A DNA stretch of 64,000 nucleotides from Heterodera schachtii (taxonomy: Eukaryota > Nematoda > Chromadorea > Rhabditida > Heteroderidae). A program made the position numbers and the translations under genes. This document shows positions 31,707-41,554 of this stretch, one piece after another. The DNA lies in contig SIJG01000165.1 of NCBI GenBank assembly GCA_023374025.1, positions 62,001 through 126,000 of the forward strand, written 5' to 3'. Position 1 is the first letter of the stretch, and each line of letters starts with the position of its first letter. The notes below the pieces were generated by a model, which searched no databases, was not told the origin of the DNA, and worked only from the letters and a program-made list of their open reading frames with translations.

Positions 31707-32312
31707 TAGAGACCGGAAATTCCTGATATTTTGGAAAATTAATTTTTAGGGGCTGGCGGGATGCATTAAAAGGGGCGACTAAGATTTTCCGAATGTATCA
31801 GATGGTAAAAAGAGATCGGGAATCAAATCTGTTAATGGTCCATAAATTTGACTATTTTTTTTCAAAACCGCTTTTTTCCGGCGCAATTTTTTCAAAAAAC
31901 TAGAAAAATGGGTCCGGCGGTGCCGATAGGCGCCGCCGGAATTTTTTTTTAAAAACTTTGTCAATTTCTTAACTGCTTTTGTCCAAAAATGAAAAAAAGT
32001 CGTACTTTTTGACTCGTTTCTACTTTCTTCCGATGGTCTACAGAATGGTAAAATCAAAGGTCCAAAGTGAACTGGACGAATGCTCAAAAATTGATTTACG
32101 TCGGATATTTGGTCGGACACTTCAAACGCATTCAAAAAACATTTTACTGTTAATAAGAATGGTTTATTGCTTTTTTGCGAAAAAAATTTAAATAAAATCA
32201 AAAAAACCGAAAAACCGAAATATACCGAAAATTTTTCTTCGGTTTTTTTCGGTTTCGGTTTTTTCGGTTTTTTAACCGAAACCGACCGACCGACCCTCTT
32301 GTCCGATCTCTA
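31707..32312. mobile_element. 606-bp hAT-like TIR element (CCGAAA array type)
   Basis: The left end reads TAGAGACCGGAAATTCC; the right end, inverted, reads TAGAGATCGGACAAGAG. This is the same terminus type as at 1554. The right arm (32195-32300) is an array of CCGAAA/TTTCGG words ending in ACCGACCGACCGACC. The interior holds the GC hairpin at 31914-31939. Flanks TTTTCGAG and ATAAGTAT do not match, so no TSD. A 140-codon minus-strand frame spans much of it (it includes GGAYRHRRTHFSSFLKKLRR), but it reads across the hairpin and arrays, matches nothing I know, and is probably not a gene. Confidence 0.6.
31914..31939 (+). repeat. GC hairpin with GATA loop, followed by T run
   Basis: CCGGCGGTGCC, loop GATA, then GGCGCCGCCGG: an 11-bp stem with one G.T pair, followed by AATTTTTTTTT. 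Variants occur at about 1926-1946, 20067-20084 and 35860-35884. The flanking GGGTC and GGAA are also partly conserved, so it is a real dispersed unit rather than chance. Confidence 0.7.
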
Positions 32313-34834
32313 ATAAGTATTAACATTTGGATTATTAATGAAAACTAATTTCCCAAATGATTATTGTGATTGTATTATATTAAGCATACAGAAGCAAAAA
32401 TTAAATCAATTTTTATTATAAAATCAAAATCAAAATTATAAATGATTAAAACTTATTTATTATAACAATAACAACTTAGAATTCTTCCGCTCAGAAAAAT
32501 CGGGACGCGATAGAATTAAATGTTAAGAACTTAGACATAAACCGATAAAAACCTACTATAATTAAAAATAAATTAATATCTTTTGGGTAGATTAAATTAA
32601 AATTCTAAAAAATATCAATCAATGTCTCATGATCTATTGCTTGTTAAAAAACTTTCTATTTTAAATTGCATTTAAAAATGCACGTACTTATTGAAAAAAA
32701 TTAAATTAATTAGATAAAACAATGAATAAAACAAAATTGTCTATGATATTATTATTATTATTTATTTTTATGATTCTTTCACTAAAAAGTATGATTTTTT
32801 TTCTTAAGTAATTCAATTAATGAACAATTTTTTTAAAAGAATTATATAAAACGAAATCGCTGATCAATTCCATGTTGTGGAGGATAAAATCCAAGAATAT
32901 ATGCAATTTCGTATTGAATATTATTAATTAATAATACATCTTTTTAATGATGATAGACAATATTAAAAGCAAAAAAGCTAAAATATTTCATTTTATTTTC
33001 TAAAGGAGAATTTCATGAACTCCTTATTTGTATTATTAACAGCATGATTTCATGTTAAAATTAGTAAAAGTTTTACTTTAAACCTTTAATTAAAAAATAA
33101 AAATGACGAATTTTAATTTTTGATATTAAGTATAAAAAAATAAATACCTACGCAATACAAAAAGAATTTTTAAATAATTTTTAAATTAAAATAAAAAAAA
33201 TTTTATGCAAAAAAAAAAACTGGTTCAATAAAGGAATGTTAAAATACCAACACATAAAAAATATATATTCAGAAATTCTTAATGTGTGCCTGAAAAATAT
33301 GATAAAATACACTGTATATGTAAAATTTCAATTAGACCAAATATTTTGTCAAAGATTTTTATATATAAAATAATACGAAAATTAGCAAATAAAATGTTCA
33401 AATGAATCATTACAAAAATAGACACTGCGTCCTAAGGTTTTATGGACTATTTAATTAGATTAGTATAATGAATAATAACAATTAAAATACGAAGTAAAAA
33501 TTTATTCAAAGGGAATAAATTTTTGCAAAAAAATAAATATTTATTAAATATTATGAAAAAAAAATAAAAAGAAACTATATTCTAAACTTGTTATAGATTG
33601 TACTCAAAAATAAAATTTAGATTAATATTAGAAATGAAATCAAAATTAAGAACATCAATTGGAAAATAAATAAAGTTGTATGAAAAGTCCTTATTAATAA
33701 TTCTTTATATCATTTAATTTAAAATATTAAAAAATGTCACAACATCAATGAAGAAAAACTTAAAAAAGATGTACGAAAACCAAGGGAACTAGAGAGACAT
33801 TTTTTAAATGAAATCTTTTTGACTGAAATATATTATTTAAATTTTAGTTTAAAAAATACTTACTAAATATTAATCTTCAATCATTCGATATAAAAAAGAA
33901 ACAGATACTAAATGATAAAAAAATAAAGAATAACCCAAAACAATAATTAAAAACAAAAAAGAAAAAATACTGTAAGAAAATGATTGCAAATATGTTCGAA
34001 TCCAATGCTTAAATGCTTAATAAATGTTTAATTTATAAAAATAAAAACTAAAAAATATCTTCATTGTAATTTCTATATAACTTTGCTTTATTTTTAATTA
34101 TTCTCTTGTCGCGTTTCTTTTTTTAAAAGATAACGTTTTCATTCCAAATTTTGAAACTTAATAGCTTTATTATTTGCATATTATTGAGTTATTTTAAAAA
34201 ATTAATTTTTTGGGTTACTCTTTCTATTTAATGAAAAAAGTATATTATAAAATTATCGAATTTTGTTGATGGGTCGGACCAAAAAGCGCAACATTCCAAT
34301 AAAAAGGGCATTGTTCAAAATTAAAATTATATTTAAAAGAAGAAAAAAAATAAAAATTTTCAGAATTTTAAAAGTTTAACTAAATCAAATAAATTATATA
34401 ATAAAATCGACCTTAAAATAACTAATAAAAAGCATCTTTTACGCACGACGTTGTACAAGGATTAATAAAATTTGATCAAATAAAAATAAAAAACCCATAA
34501 AAATTAAATCACTTTATAGAAATTTATGAGTGATGGTAATTTGACCCCAAAATGCACATTATTTTTTTTATAATCAAACCATTTAATAAATAGTAAATAA
34601 AAAATAAATAAATTGATTTAACAATTCAATAACACAAGAGGAACATTAATATACGAAAATAAATAGGATGAACATTTTAAAATTTAACCATCTTTATAAA
34701 AACATTGACCAAAAAATGAAATATTTTTTAGGTAAAAATATCAAACAAATTAATTTTTTATTTTTTTTAAAAAACCAAAAAAATAAAACAAATTTTATAT
34801 ATATAAAAGGGAAAACATACTATGAAAAAGGAGC
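32313..34834. other. AT-rich tract
   Basis: No gene seen; contains the dispersed repeat at 33250-33530. Confidence 0.55.
33250..33530 (+). repeat. Dispersed repeat, copy 1
   Basis: Matches 58220-58470 in the same orientation through blocks such as AAATTCTTAATG, TTTTTATATATA, AATACGAAAATT, AGGTTTTATGGAC and GGGAATAAA. Strongly diverged but collinear. Confidence 0.7.
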
Positions 34835-34906
34835 ATGGCGAGTATTATTGAGTCGCAACTGCAGACAATTGAATCGCAACAGCGAACAATTGAAGAGTTA
34901 AAATAA
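34835..34906 (+). CDS. Short coiled-coil coding fragment
   Basis: A 23-codon ATG-to-TAA frame, MASIIESQLQTIESQQRTIE followed by ELK. It contains two near-repeats of the heptad-like ESQ-Q-TIE and is GC-richer than its flanks. This fits the N-terminal coiled coil of a larger protein whose downstream exons are missing, or a repeat-borne exon relic. A longer overlapping frame in another phase is not credible. Confidence 0.35.
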   Translation: MASIIESQLQTIESQQRTIEELK

Positions 34907-35119
34907 TTAATTAATTTAAACATTAAAAATTTTATTGACTGAAAGATAAAATATTTCCAATGGGTATAGCTAAAAACAAACAATGAAATTAAGAGACACA
35001 CATAAAAATATTCATTTCTAAAATAATTAGTAAGAGATAAAAAAATTTTATAACATATTAAAAAGTAATAAAAAATTTAAAAGTGTACCTGAACGTATTA
35101 ATTATTTTTTAATAAAAAT
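34907..35119. other. AT-rich, nothing recognised
   Basis: No gene seen. Confidence 0.4.
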
Positions 35120-35650
35120 TAACATATATTCTTTTTAACAATTTTTTAACAATGCCACAATTAATGCCAGTTTTATTAAAACATATAAGTTTATAATGTA
35201 AATCTTCATAAAAAAAAAATGCTCATGAATTAAAATAAGGCATACAGTACATGCAAGATATAATTCTCATGGCCAATACCGTAAGACAATAATTACTTAT
35301 TAAAGTCACTTGGAACAAAAAGAATAAAAAATAAATAACATGAAAAATCAGAAATTTCAAACGTCATTAAAATATAGTCCAATATAAATATAATTTATTC
35401 CAAATGTAAAATTAACCTATATTCTTTATAACAATGCCACAATTAATGCCAGTTTTATTAAAACATATATGTTTATAATGTAAATCTACATAAAAAAGCT
35501 AAAAAATGCTAATGAACTAAAATAATGCATACAGTACATACAAGTTCTAATTCTCATGGCCAAACCGAGATCTAAGACAATAATTACTTATTAAAGTCAC
35601 TTGGAACAAAAAGAATAAAAAATAAATAAAATGAAAACCAAAAATTTCAA
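35120..35650 (+). repeat. Tandem duplication, two diverged copies of about 240 bp
   Basis: Copies at about 35120-35360 and 35413-35650. Shared blocks include CAATGCCACAATTAATGCCA, GCATACAGTACAT, TTCTCATGGCCAA and AAAGTCACTTGGAACAAAAA. They differ by scattered substitutions and small indels. No coding frame is conserved between them. Confidence 0.85.
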
Positions 35651-35859
35651 TATTAAATATTTTCAATATATTATACGATTTTCCAAGAAGTTTTTAATAA
35701 AGATTTCTAAAAAAACTTAACATATAATTCACTTTATCATTTTATATGCAACAGTATATAGTCAATAAAATAATTTAAAGTAATAATGAGGGAAAGGTTG
35801 AAAATTTTTTAACTTTTAAACAATTTTCTTAATAATATTAAGTAAAATTCGAAAAACTT

Positions 35860-35884
35860 CCGGCAGCGCCTTCGGCACCGCCGA
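35860..35884 (-). repeat. GC hairpin motif, solitary copy
   Basis: Minus strand reads GGCGGTGCCGAAGGCGCTGCC, flanked by GGGTC and GGAAGTTTTT as at 31914. No TIR element was found around it. Confidence 0.55.
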
Positions 35885-36119
35885 CCCTAAAACTTAAATT
35901 ATTTCTAAAAATTGGTAAGAACATTTCAACATTTTTTCAAATCAGTTATTTTTACAATTAATTTGATCAAAAATATAGCCAATTTTATATTTTTAATCCC
36001 CCATTATTATTTTTAACATTTTGGGGAGGAAACAACACGCAAAAAAATGTTTTAGAAACTAACAATCAATGTTTTTTGCAATTTAAAATAAACTACCAAA
36101 TAATACTATCAAATGTGCT

Positions 36120-36535
36120 GTCAAAATGTTTCGCTTTAAAAAATTCGACCAAAAAAGCACTGATAAATATACTAGTAAATATTTTTCGGAATAAAAATGT
36201 ACTGCAATAAAGTACTATGAAATTTGTACTATCAAAATGTTTTACTGAATCAAAAATGTACTGGCAAAAAAGTATTATGCAAATTTACTATCAAAATAAT
36301 ATTTTAATTAAAAATTTACGACCAAAAAGTACTGAGAAAAGGTACTATCAAATGTTTTTATATATTATAAATGTAATACAAAAAATTATTGGGAAAATAT
36401 ATTGTTTTTCGTTTTCAAAAAATACTACCAAAAGAGTCTAGGGAAAAGGTACTATCAAAATGTTTCTAGATTTTAAAAAGGTAGGAACTAAAAGTACTGT
36501 TAAATTGTACTACCAAATTACTCTAAATAATGCAA
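36120..36535 (+). repeat. GTACTA-rich repeat, upstream copy
   Basis: Built of degenerate short units around GTACTATCAAAATGTTT and TACTACCAAA. GATAAATATACTAGTAAATA starts a block that recurs at 37934; the TACTACCAAATTACTCTAAA ending also recurs. Confidence 0.8.
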
Positions 36536-36621
36536 TCTTTGTATTATTAAAAACCTTTTCAAAAACAAAAAATACAACATATAAAATGTTTGTGGATTTT
36601 ACAACAAAATATATGTTTATG

Positions 36622-36714
36622 CCGGGTTGATAAGAGGGAGGGAAAAGACATAGTCCACCGAACTCAACCGCCGCTCTGTTGTTAACTTCATTGATTGTGA
36701 GAAAGAAGGCGCCG
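36622..36714 (-). pseudogene. Exon-like relic GAFFLTINEVNN
   Basis: After an acceptor AAAGTTCAG (minus strand, 36717-36715), the frame GAFFLTINEVNNRAAVEFGG stays open across a GC-balanced stretch. It lies in the same orientation as the relic at 36741-37070, but no consensus donor joins them. Confidence 0.25.
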
Positions 36715-36740
36715 CTGAACTTTGTTTAAACATTAAAAAA

Positions 36741-37070
36741 TTAAAATTTTGGCCTCTCCGGTCTGCCTTGCAGGTGGATCCGGCAGCGATGGCTGTGCCG
36801 GCAGGCTATTTCGTGCTTCTCGAACAGTCCCCAGGAGTCGGTGTTCGACCGCGGCAGCTTTTGTGGATTAAGTGAGGGCTCCTTGGCAAAATTTCTGCCG
36901 GCGTTGTCGTCGTTCACCCGCATGACAGATGCCTTCCAGCAGCGTTGCGCAAGGCTGTCTGGTTTGGGTTACTCCAGAAGCTTTCGCTCGTCCTTCACCG
37001 CTTTTGAGTTGTTGATCGGCAATGCAATATAGATGGTCTTTGGCTGCAGTTCGTCACGGGAAAAGGACAT
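36741..37070 (-). pseudogene. Relic of an unknown gene with one in-frame stop
   Basis: ATG at 37070 begins MSFSRDELQPKTIYIALPIN. The frame runs 110 codons to 36741, broken by a single TAA at 36971-36969. After the stop it continues in the same frame (KASVMRVNDDNAGRNFAKEP, then SDSWGLFEKHE-like polar sequence). GC content is far higher than around it, as in an exon. I do not recognise the family. The stop, lack of a donor and flanking repeats suggest a dead or captured fragment. Confidence 0.4.
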
Positions 37071-37199
37071 TTTAAAGTAAAAAATTTGCTAAATTTGTTT
37101 GGTAAATTATAAACAAAAAATTTTGCAAAAATATGAAAGCGAAATTGATAAATCGTAATACAAATTTTAATTACAAAGCAAAATGAGAATTTGTCTCAC

Positions 37200-37349
37200 T
37201 TTTGATGTACTTTGAACTTTGTTAATCTCTCCCTTTTTCGTTGGATTCACGGCTTGACTACGACATCTTTTTGATGGCCATGATTCAGCAACACCCCCAA
37301 TGTGCATTGTAGATGTACAACAAAATCTTAGGGATACATTTATCGACAA
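37200..37349 (-). pseudogene. Exon-like relic ending at a GTGAGA donor
   Basis: The minus-strand frame encodes HIGGVAESWPSKRCRSQAVN and then NPTKKGEINKVQSTSK, ending at a good donor (GTGAGA, 37199-37194). It could be an upstream exon of the 37070 relic, but that frame starts with its own ATG and no acceptor in phase is clear. Confidence 0.3.
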
Positions 37350-37540
37350 GTAGCACCAACAGCAGCAGCAGATCGTGCAGCCCTTCCTTCTACTTCCGCT
37401 TCTTTTTTTTATTTTTTAGTTGCAGGAGTGATGGCTTTCAGTTTGTATCCGTGTATAAAAATCTGAAACCGAAAAATTTGAATTTTCGACTTTTTGTTCG
37501 GGTTCGGGATTTGGAATTTGAGAAATGAATGCCAGATTGT
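37350..37540. repeat. GC-balanced stretch with CCGAA/TTCGGG words
   Basis: Contains CAACAGCAGCAGCAG and TTGTTCGGGTTCGGGA words similar to the element arms elsewhere. Frames here are low-complexity. Confidence 0.3.
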
Positions 37541-37924
37541 GATCAGCGAGCCAAAAGCCCTTGAAGTATATTTTCATGAAATGAAAACTTAAAAATTTTC
37601 TTTATAAATATTCTTTATTATCTAACAGATTAATTATTAAATATTCATGATAAAAATTTTTACAGAAATATTATTATTTAGACTAAATTGTTTTATTTAG
37701 TTTTGAGAAGGAATACATATAATATTTGGTAAGTTGCGCATCGAAGTTATATTGGTTAAGCATTCGAAAAATTTTAAATGTTTTTATTTTTGAGTGCATA
37801 GGTTATTAAAAATCGAAATTATTAGTATATTTTCTGATATTTAGATAAAGTAATCTAAAAGAAATTCTAAAGCAAGGTAAACAAATATAAAATAATAAAA
37901 ATAAATTCATTACGATTTTCAAAA

Positions 37925-38195
37925 CAATAAGTACCGATAAATATACTAGTAAATATTTTTCGGAATCCAAATGTACTGCAAAAAGTACTGAGAAAAAGTA
38001 CTATCAAATGTTTTTAGATATTAAAAATGTACTACCAAAAAATTATTGGGTAAAAGTTTTATATATATTGTTTTTACTTTTCAAAAAATACTACCAAAAA
38101 AGTCTAGGAAAAGGTACTATCAAAATATTTCTAGATTATAAAAAAGTAGGACCTAAAAGTACTGTTAAATTGTACTACCAAATTACTCTAAAAAA
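37925..38195 (+). repeat. GTACTA-rich repeat, downstream copy
   Basis: Direct-orientation relative of 36120-36535; the first 45 bp (37934-37978 against 36162-36206) and the ending are nearly identical. It is shorter, lacking some internal units. Confidence 0.8.
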
Positions 38196-40577
38196 CATTG
38201 CCGTCTTTTTTTGTAAAAGTCGCTTTAGTTCTTGAAAAAATTAAATAATTTCTATAAATCCAGAAAAATTCTTTTTGTATTGAAACTTATGTTTGCAAAA
38301 AATTTATAGATATTTATCTAATCTATTTTTTTCTTTTTGAGAAGGCGAGTGAATAATATTTTTATTTTCTTCGGACTTTTGCTAAATTATATTCGTTAAG
38401 GTTCAAAAAAGTTATCGCCCTCACTTTTGCTGCGTTGAGCTAAATCATTTTCATTTACAAAAATACCTTACCGAAAATCCAAAATTCATTATTATTTTTG
38501 AGACTTATTTTAATCTTATTTAAAAAATATTTTATTATTAAAAAATTACTTATATTATATTAATAAAAAATTTAAATCATGTTTGTATATGTTAAATAAA
38601 TAAAAATGTTTTTTTTAATTTTAATGTTAAGATTTGTCAAAATTTGTTAAAGTTTTTAAAACAATATTGGTTTTTATTAAATTCTAGTTTTTGTGAAATA
38701 AGTTTACTTTATTCAAATGCGTTATTCTTTTTTAATTATTTGTTTGGATAACTTGAATGTTTTGACACTTTTTTCAATAATGCCATTTCGCCTTTTTTAT
38801 GTAGCTGACAATTGATTAGAAAATATTTATTTGCGGTAGATGATGTAATTTTACTAATTATATTAAATATATTTAATAAATATTATTAGTACTTTCACTT
38901 TACATTTAATTTTTTATTAGTTTCTCTATTTGTAACTGCTTTGTTTTTATTTAAATTAAACTTAAATTCTAATTTTTCAAATTTTGTTTTATTATAGAGT
39001 TTGGATTCTATTTTAAATTATGCATAACTTAATTTACATATGGATTTTTGTCGTTTTATTAAATTCAATGATTATTAAAAAATAATTTAATCCAATTACA
39101 AAAAGAAATTTTTAAATAACAAAATTATTTGTTTCAAAACCTTTTTATGAAAAAATATGTTAAATTCTATATCAATGCTTCTTCATCTGACTAAGCAGTG
39201 ATAACACTGCAAACAAAATAATAATTTTACAAGAAATAAAAAATAATTGCTGTTTATTTCCAGACGGTGCAATACGGGTAATAAAAAATAATGAGTAACA
39301 AAAAATAAATCAATAATTAAGCTAAAATATGAATATATTTATAATATCGTATATCAATTAAGAAGAAAATTTGAAAAATCTGATCAATTCATATAATATG
39401 TAATTAAAAACAATGGGATAATATTGAAAAATTAAAATATTTTTAATAAAAAAATCTTAACATTAAAAAGTTTCGAAATAAAAAATTTCTTTGGCAGTTT
39501 TTTTGCTTCCAATTTTAACTATTTAAAGCTAAAAAATTCATTTTCAAAAATAAAAAGCTTATTTGGCACAGGTGGAAAATTATGCAGGGCCTCAGTTTAA
39601 AAAACACAGTATTGATAAATTAGAAAAAAACAATAATATTTTATTCTCTAGTTTTAATGGTTAATATAGCAATTATATTTAATTTAACATAAGAACTTAT
39701 TTTTTTAAACATAAAAGGACCTTAAAATTTTTTATTGAATAGTGATTGAATTATTTTTTAATTTTTTTGTACCCACCCTTAACAATATTCACTTTAATGT
39801 ACATATATTATATTTATTTTTTTGTAATCAGATTTTAAAATAAAAACCAAGCTTTATCATTGTATAAACCTATATAAAATTTAATTTAAAAAATATTTAT
39901 CAATACTTAAATTTTGGTTTTTAAACTTAGATTTATTTTGCGATCGTTTATAATGAAAGATGGCTTTCTTTGCAGAAAGCTTCTTCAGGCTTTTTTTTTT
40001 TTTTGTATTTATGATGCAATCAGTTGATAATTAATTTTATTATATTAACATTTAAAACCTTTAACTATTTTGATATATTAAATTTGAATAGTTAGTTTCA
40101 ATTTCGCGTACACGCGTTAGTTAGTGTTTGAATTTCAATATAATGACTAACAAGAAACATAAAAATAATCTAATAATTTTACATTTTTATTTTATTTTCA
40201 TTATTTTATAAAGAATTTTTAGCATTAATTCTTAATAAAATCTTTTAACTACTTATTTTATAAATTTATTGTAAATTGCAAGAAAAAAATTTATTTTTAA
40301 TAAAAATGAAATGATCTATTTATAAAATATTATATTCAGATTTAAGTTAAGATAAAATTATAAGACAACTGTTGTTAAGTAAAAAGATTTTGTTATTTTA
40401 TCTTGAAGAATTGGTTTTTATAATTGGGTTTTTACTATCTTTATTCTTTTATATTTCTTTACATATATTTGTGCTTATTTTTATTAATTTATGTCTTTTC
40501 ATGTTGGAATTTATTAACCTTTGAAGATTAATATCGCCTTTAAAGAAACAGAATAATTGTATTTTCTTGTTGTTTAC
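38196..40577. other. AT-rich tract
   Basis: No convincing gene. At 39264-39277 a 14-nt GC-rich piece lies between TTTATTTCCAG and GTAATA, a possible plus-strand microexon but unsupported by neighbours. Confidence 0.5.
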
Positions 40578-40660
40578 TTTCAAGATTACTTATTGTGGTC
40601 ACTCGTCTCAGCTCTCCATTTTCCTGTGCCGATTCGTCACCGCGGAGTTCATCGGAACTT
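40578..40660 (-). CDS. Exon-like segment encoding an acidic polar peptide
   Basis: An 83-nt GC-rich island in the AT desert, open on the minus strand between acceptor AAAAGTAG and donor GTAAAC. It encodes SSDELRGDESAQENGELRRV and then TTISNLE; phase 2 in, phase 1 out. Composition and splice sites fit an exon of a gene with long AT-rich introns, but no partner exon was identified. Confidence 0.35.
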
Positions 40661-41232
40661 CTACTTTTTTGTTTATTATAACTTAGATATCTGTTGATAT
40701 TAAAACACATTTCTTATTTAGCATTCATGCTAATAAATTTTATCTGAGGAATGTTTTTAACGATTATACTTTAAAAGATTATTGAATAAAATTTTGAATA
40801 TTTTTAAAATAGTATACAGTACTCGCTTTCATTGCTTCCAAAATTGCTTGAACAATGGTATTTCCAATAGTTTATTAAGTGGCTTTATTTACATTGTATT
40901 TACTTTGTTTTTATGTATTTATAAATGTATCGTTATTTTATTTTAAGATTATTGTCACATCGATCAATTTGATTTTTTTTATTTAAATACGCTTAAATTT
41001 AAAAGATTTTTCTCGAAAGAGAACATTTTATATTTAAATATCCTAAAAATGTGACCTGATTCATTTTTTTAACAATATGCAACAACAGACGAAATTGGGA
41101 AAAAACCATTTTATACCTTAATTGTAATAAAATATTTTAAAAAATATTTATGATAAATAAGTAAAAAAAATTAAGGAAAAGTTTAAATGTTTTTTTTATT
41201 TTGCTAAAAATAGTAAAAATTTATGCAAACTA
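40661..41232. other. AT-rich, nothing recognised
   Basis: No gene seen. Confidence 0.5.
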
Positions 41233-41554
41233 CTTAGGGTGTAACATAAGTTCTGTCGGCCTTTATTTTTTTTGATAAAATTTATTTTTTTAATTTTAAC
41301 AAAACATAAGCATGATTCAAAATAATTACCATTATTATCGATAACATGTTGCCATTATTCAGGCATGAGATCAATCCCAATGGAAAAGTATTTAAGGAGT
41401 TAGAGTTGATAAAGTAAAAATGGTCATTTTCGAGGTCAGTATATGAAGAACCAAATAAAAAAAGAATTATTAAAATAAGTGCAGAAATTACGGAGTTATG
41501 AATATTTGAATTTTAAAATATTTAAGGCCGACAGAACTTATGTTACACCCTAAG
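41233..41554. mobile_element. 322-bp mariner-type MITE with transposase remnant
   Basis: Perfect ~31-bp TIRs beginning CTTAGGGTGTAACATAAG and running into TTCTGTCGGCC, flanked on both sides by TA (41231-41232 and 41555-41556), as produced by Tc1/mariner insertion. On the minus strand, 41380-41315 encodes DLMPE, a stop, then WQHVIDNNGNYFE, which resembles the C-terminal LPE-W-VI-NG-YF pattern of mariner transposases. The element therefore looks like an internally deleted autonomous mariner. Confidence 0.85.

Noticed and set aside
31779..32201. 140-codon minus-strand frame
   Set aside because: Reads across the GC hairpin and CCGAAA arrays of a TIR element; no family similarity.
33985..34020. 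GTTCGAATCC considered as a tRNA T-loop (B box)
   Set aside because: No A box, acceptor stem or anticodon arm can be built around it.
36120..38195. GTACTA-rich repeats considered as LTRs of a retrotransposon
   Set aside because: Unequal length, internally repetitive, no TG...CA ends, no primer-binding site or polypurine tract, and no retroviral proteins between them.
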